Positions 60,955 to 64,000 of a DNA stretch of 64,000 bases are shown one piece after another. The stretch spans positions 1,116,001 through 1,180,000 of the forward strand of contig OZ223194.1 of assembly GCA_965140355.1 (NCBI GenBank), in the 5' to 3' direction. Positions within the stretch are counted from its first letter, which is position 1, and the number at the start of each line of letters is the position of its first letter. The notes beneath the pieces were generated by a model. That model was not told the DNA's origin. It saw only the letters and a program-made list of their open reading frames with translations, and made no database searches. A program made the position numbers and the translations under genes. This stretch comes from Acetobacterium sp965140355 (GTDB lineage Bacteria; Bacillota; Clostridia; Eubacteriales; Eubacteriaceae).

Positions 60955-63087
60955 ATGAAAAAAAGTATAATAAAAAGCGAATTGGATAAAATAAATAAAG
61001 AAAAGAAGTGTCGTTTCCATATGCCCGGACACAAGGGCAGAGGCATAAACATGAACTGGTATGACAATGACGTAACGGAAATTCCCGGGGCGGATAACCT
61101 TCATGACGCACAGGGGATTATTGCTCAGGCCCAGCAAAAGTTAGCTCAAATTTATCGAAGTGACGAAGCTGCGATTTTGGTTAATGGCACAACAACGGGA
61201 ATCCATAGTGCCATTTTAGGAACCTTTTCGCCCGGCGGGAAGCTGTTGGTTCCGACGAATTGTCATCGGGCGGTTTTTGGAGCCGTGGCTCTTGGTCGCA
61301 TCGAAGCGGTTTTGATAAGCCCGGAAATTGACAAGGAAATGGGTTTTGCCAAATCGGTGGGGGTTGATCGCGTTAAAAAGGCATTAACCAATCATCCCGA
61401 AATTATCGGGATGATCCTGCCTAATCCCACCTATTATGGAACGACCAGTGCGGTTAAAACGATCGCCGCCATTCTCCATGAACAAGGAAAGTTTTTAATT
61501 GTTGACGAAGCCCATGGGGCGCATTTGCGATTTAATGATAAATTACCGCTTGATGCCGTAGCTGCCGGGGCCGATGTGGTCATTCAGAGCACCCATAAAA
61601 TATTGGGGTCGTTCACGCAAAGTTCGCTGATCCATTTTCAGGGAACGTTGATCGATATTCCGAAAATCAAGTCTTTTTTAGCATTGCTCCAGAGTTCATC
61701 ACCCAGTTATCCCCTGATGATATCGGTTGAAGAGGCGGTCGATATAGCTGACGAAAAAGGTGAGTCAATCTTTGAAGCCATTCACAACGCGCATTGCGAT
61801 TATTGTCAGAAACAAGATAACCACGCACCGATTATCCTCTATCAGGAAAATGAAATAAATCAGGAATATGATCGCAGCAAGTGGTTATTTCATACGCGGG
61901 GAGTGTCGGGAACTGAGATCGAAACTTTATTGGCCAAAGCGTATGGGATCCAATGCGAAATGTCGGGATTGAATTATTTTTTAGCGATGACCGGCATTGG
62001 GACAACGCCGGAAGATATTAAACGGTTAACGCAGGCTATTGATGATATCAATAAAAAGATAAATTCCGGTCAAATTAAGAAAACGCCGGACCCGGTAAAT
62101 CCGGCTATTTGGGAAAATATTAACTTAGAAAAAGCATTGCAAACCGAAAAACCCCTGTGGGAAGCGTTGTACGCCAGTGATAAAGAGACCAGGCCCCTGA
62201 ATCGGAGTATTGGTCGAATGGCCGGAGATTTTGTCATTCCCTATCCGCCGGGTATCCCGCTGCTTTTTCCCGGCAGCCGAATCAGTCCTGAAATTGCCGC
62301 TTATTTAGATCATCTGTTAAGGCATGATGTCGCCGTTGTGGGAATTGATGAAAAAAGCGAACTCAGGTTATTGAAAAAGGAGCCTATAAAGATGCCTAAA
62401 AAACATCACGGCCAGTTGATCGTGATTGAAGGTGTTGACGGCAGCGGCAAACAAACCCAAACAAAATTGTTATATGAGCGGCTGTTGAAAGCCGGTGAAA
62501 AAGTTATGAAAATTTCTTATCCCCGCTATGACAAAAAATCATCAGCCATGGTAAAATTGTATCTAGAAGGCGCATTCGGAAAAGACCCCAGCACAATTAG
62601 TCCGTATATTGCTTCCACTTTTTATGCGGCTGATCGTTATGCTTCCTATAAAGAGGATTATGAAGACTTTCTTAACCAGGGGGGACTCGTTCTGGTCGAT
62701 CGCTATACGACCTCTAATATGGTCCATCAGGCAGGAAAAATAAAGGATCAGGCGGAACGCAAGCGATTTTTGGACTGGCTGTGGGATTTTGAATTTAATC
62801 TTTATCAATTGCCGATTCCCGATCGCGTGTTTTTCTTAAACATTCCGCCGGAAATCAACCAGAAACTGATAAAAAACCGTAAAAACAAAATAACCGGAAA
62901 ACAGCAAAAAGATATTCACGAAAGCAGTCCTGAACATTTGCTGGATGCTTACAACAGTGCGTTAGCTTTAGTTGAAGAATATGGATGGTCGGAAATAAAT
63001 TGTGTCGAAGAAAATAGGTTAAGAAGTATTGACAGTATTCATCAGGAAATTTGGAAATCAATAAAGGAGAGTAAAACAAATGATTGA
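60955..63087 (+). CDS. Orn/Lys/Arg decarboxylase fused to thymidylate kinase
   Basis: One 710-residue frame covering two enzymes. Residues 1 to about 478 are a PLP fold-type I Orn/Lys/Arg decarboxylase: FHMPGHKG at 21-28, DEAHGAH at 184-190 and the PLP Lys215 in QSTHKILGSF. Residues 480-710 are a dTMP kinase: P-loop EGVDGSGKQTQ, VDRYTTSNMVHQAGK and the clostridial-type lid. No stop separates them, yet at the joint AAAAAGGAG lies eight bases before ATG 62392 (MPKKHHGQL), so the kinase could also be made from this internal start. In many clostridia these are two neighbouring genes. Confidence 0.87.
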   Translation: MKKSIIKSELDKINKEKKCRFHMPGHKGRGINMNWYDNDVTEIPGADNLHDAQGIIAQAQQKLAQIYRSDEAAILVNGTTTGIHSAILGTFSPGGKLLVPTNCHRAVFGAVALGRIEAVLISPEIDKEMGFAKSVGVDRVKKALTNHPEIIGMILPNPTYYGTTSAVKTIAAILHEQGKFLIVDEAHGAHLRFNDKLPLDAVAAGADVVIQSTHKILGSFTQSSLIHFQGTLIDIPKIKSFLALLQSSSPSYPLMISVEEAVDIADEKGESIFEAIHNAHCDYCQKQDNHAPIILYQENEINQEYDRSKWLFHTRGVSGTEIETLLAKAYGIQCEMSGLNYFLAMTGIGTTPEDIKRLTQAIDDINKKINSGQIKKTPDPVNPAIWENINLEKALQTEKPLWEALYASDKETRPLNRSIGRMAGDFVIPYPPGIPLLFPGSRISPEIAAYLDHLLRHDVAVVGIDEKSELRLLKKEPIKMPKKHHGQLIVIEGVDGSGKQTQTKLLYERLLKAGEKVMKISYPRYDKKSSAMVKLYLEGAFGKDPSTISPYIASTFYAADRYASYKEDYEDFLNQGGLVLVDRYTTSNMVHQAGKIKDQAERKRFLDWLWDFEFNLYQLPIPDRVFFLNIPPEINQKLIKNRKNKITGKQQKDIHESSPEHLLDAYNSALALVEEYGWSEINCVEENRLRSIDSIHQEIWKSIKESKTND

Positions 63088-63391
63088 AGATCAGTATATC
63101 TATTTGACGATGGCAGATACGGATATGGATTTTATTCTGCTTAAAAATTATCTGAGTGCCAACGGTATTCCGGTCATTACAAAAGAAAAAGGTTTTGGCG
63201 GTCCGATTAGAAGTATTTTTATGGGGAACTTCACTCCGGCTCATATTGAAGTTTTTGTTAAAGAAAGTGATTTTGATGAGGCGGTGCGGTTGCTTGATTA
63301 TGAAGAATTCAGTGCTGAATTGGATGAAGAATTAGGCCTGGATGCGGATGATTACGATGACAGCGAAGAGAAAAAAAATAAACCTAGTTAA
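63080..63391 (+). CDS. DUF2007-like putative signal transducing protein
   Basis: 103 residues, overlapping the previous stop by eight bases with AAAGGAG upstream. A predicted beta-alpha-beta fold: YIYLTMADTDMDFILLKNYL, then GIPVITKEKGFG and a C-terminal acidic tail (DADDYDDSEEKK). This resembles the DUF2007 domain, whose function is unknown. Clostridia often carry a YaaQ-type small protein between tmk and holB; I see no clear YaaQ resemblance here. Confidence 0.6.
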   Translation: MIEDQYIYLTMADTDMDFILLKNYLSANGIPVITKEKGFGGPIRSIFMGNFTPAHIEVFVKESDFDEAVRLLDYEEFSAELDEELGLDADDYDDSEEKKNKPS

Positions 63392-63414
63392 GCGATTTTT
63401 TTGAGAGGAAAAAA

Positions 63415-64000
63415 ATGTTTGAAAAGATATACGGTCATCAAAGTATCACCAACCACCTTGAAAAGGAAATAACCACAAAAGAGGTAAGCCATGCTTACCT
63501 CTTTTGTGGAATCGATGGGATTGGAAAAAAGAAAACGGCTCGGGAATTCGCTAAAGCACTTTTGTGCCCGGAATCGGCGCATCACGGCAATGGTCAGTGC
63601 GTCGTTTGTACCCAGATTGATCATGATAATTACCCCGATGTAAAAATCATTGGTTCCAAAGCTGGTGAAGCCAGTATTAAAATAAGTCAGGTCCGCGAAA
63701 TGATCAGTGAACTGTCGATCAAACCTTATTCCGGCAATTGGCGGATTAATATTATTGACGGAGCCGAAAAAATGACTTCCGAAGCTCAAAACAGTCTGCT
63801 TAAGTCATTGGAAGAACCGCTTAGTTATAATATCTTTATTCTGATGACAAGTCATCCGCAGGCGATTTTGCCGACGATTCAATCGCGTTGCCAAAGTTAT
63901 CATTTTCAACCGCTGAATCTTGAGGATATCGAGAAAGTAATAGCCGACAACCCTGAATTTGATCAAAAGGCTAAAGCCGAAGCGATGATGGCGGCTGGTG
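63415..64000 (+). CDS. holB: DNA polymerase III delta' subunit, N-terminal part (runs off right edge)
   Basis: 195 codons from ATG 63415 (MFEKIYGHQSITNHLEKEI), AGAGGAAA upstream. HAYLFCGIDGIGKKKTARE is the family P-loop region. The zinc module is LCPESAHHGNGQCVVC with an N-terminal Cys. IIDGAEKMTSEAQNSLLKSL is the Walker B/sensor block, then LEEPLSYNIFILMTS. It is a clamp-loader subunit. Codons 20-32 lie inside a perfect 17-bp inverted repeat (63473-63509). Confidence 0.95.
   Translation, partial: MFEKIYGHQSITNHLEKEITTKEVSHAYLFCGIDGIGKKKTAREFAKALLCPESAHHGNGQCVVCTQIDHDNYPDVKIIGSKAGEASIKISQVREMISELSIKPYSGNWRINIIDGAEKMTSEAQNSLLKSLEEPLSYNIFILMTSHPQAILPTIQSRCQSYHFQPLNLEDIEKVIADNPEFDQKAKAEAMMAAG
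63473..63509. repeat. Perfect 17-bp inverted repeat inside holB
   Basis: Left arm CCACAAAAGAGGTAAGC (63473-63489), spacer CAT, right arm GCTTACCTCTTTTGTGG (63493-63509). All 17 pairs match. The sequence codes for T-K-E-V-S-H-A-Y-L-F-C-G, ending in the conserved HAYLF motif, so the reading frame is preserved. Confidence 0.9.

Noticed and set aside
1..64000. Many long reading frames opposite to or overlapping the named genes (for example near 11362-11703 and 8478-8939)
   Set aside because: They lie antisense to genes with clear motifs, lack ribosome sites and encode no recognisable protein.
1..64000. CRISPR arrays, transposases, prophage genes, tRNA and rRNA genes
   Set aside because: No spaced direct repeats, no transposase or integrase motifs and no clover-leaf or rRNA sequence were seen in any region I read.

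Overview
The window covers the replication origin of a low-GC Gram-positive anaerobe. It is most likely a clostridial acetogen of the Eubacteriaceae (Acetobacterium-like). This placement is inferred from gene order, gene style and the load of metal and corrinoid transport genes, not from a database match. Genes left of about 37.4 kb mostly run on the minus strand and genes to the right mostly on the plus strand, so both arms are transcribed away from the origin.

Left arm, 1-27.3 kb, is an accessory transport region. It holds a FecBCD-type metal-complex importer (162-3143) preceded by a degraded methyltransferase gene and followed by an intact one cut by the window edge. Next come a MATE exporter and two complete five-gene NikABCDE/Opp-type importers (5.3-10.6 kb and 12.7-18.0 kb). 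The first importer is headed by an AraC regulator fused to a SAM methyltransferase, and a free-standing methyltransferase lies upstream of the second. At 20.5-26.6 kb is an operon of nitrogenase-like proteins (NifH-, NifD- and NifK-like) with its own FecBCD-type importer, another methyltransferase and a MarR regulator. It is transcribed from a consensus promoter through a cobalamin riboswitch and an intrinsic terminator. The same small methyltransferase type next to every importer, the nitrogenase-like reductase and the B12 control together form the most unusual feature of the window: a candidate corrinoid- or metal-linked uptake and modification system.

Core, 27.3-51 kb. On the minus strand are dnaA, dnaN, an S4-domain gene, recF, gyrB and gyrA, followed by a small PTS IIA / ribulose-phosphate epimerase / PTS IIB set. 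The origin is bipartite: DnaA boxes lie upstream of dnaA, and a box, GC run, DnaA-trio and AT-rich stretch lie between dnaA and dnaN, as in Bacillus subtilis. On the plus strand are rpmH, rnpA, yidD, yidC, jag, mnmE, mnmG, rsmG, two parS sites, parA and parB. They are followed by membrane proteins (an unrecognised one, CvpA, MscS, SpoIIM-like), DUF951, and rpsF-ssb-rpsR. The mnmE gene carries a one-base frameshift just before its essential C-terminal Cys motif.

Right arm, 51-64 kb. A DUF2232 protein, GdpP, rplI, dnaB, a COG2509-type flavoprotein and rsmI are followed by a methionine T-box leader and metG. trxA is on the opposite strand. Then come an in-frame fusion of an Orn/Lys/Arg decarboxylase with thymidylate kinase, a small signal-transducer-like protein, and holB cut by the right edge. 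holB contains a perfect 17-bp inverted repeat inside its coding sequence. No tRNA, rRNA, CRISPR array, transposase or prophage gene was seen.
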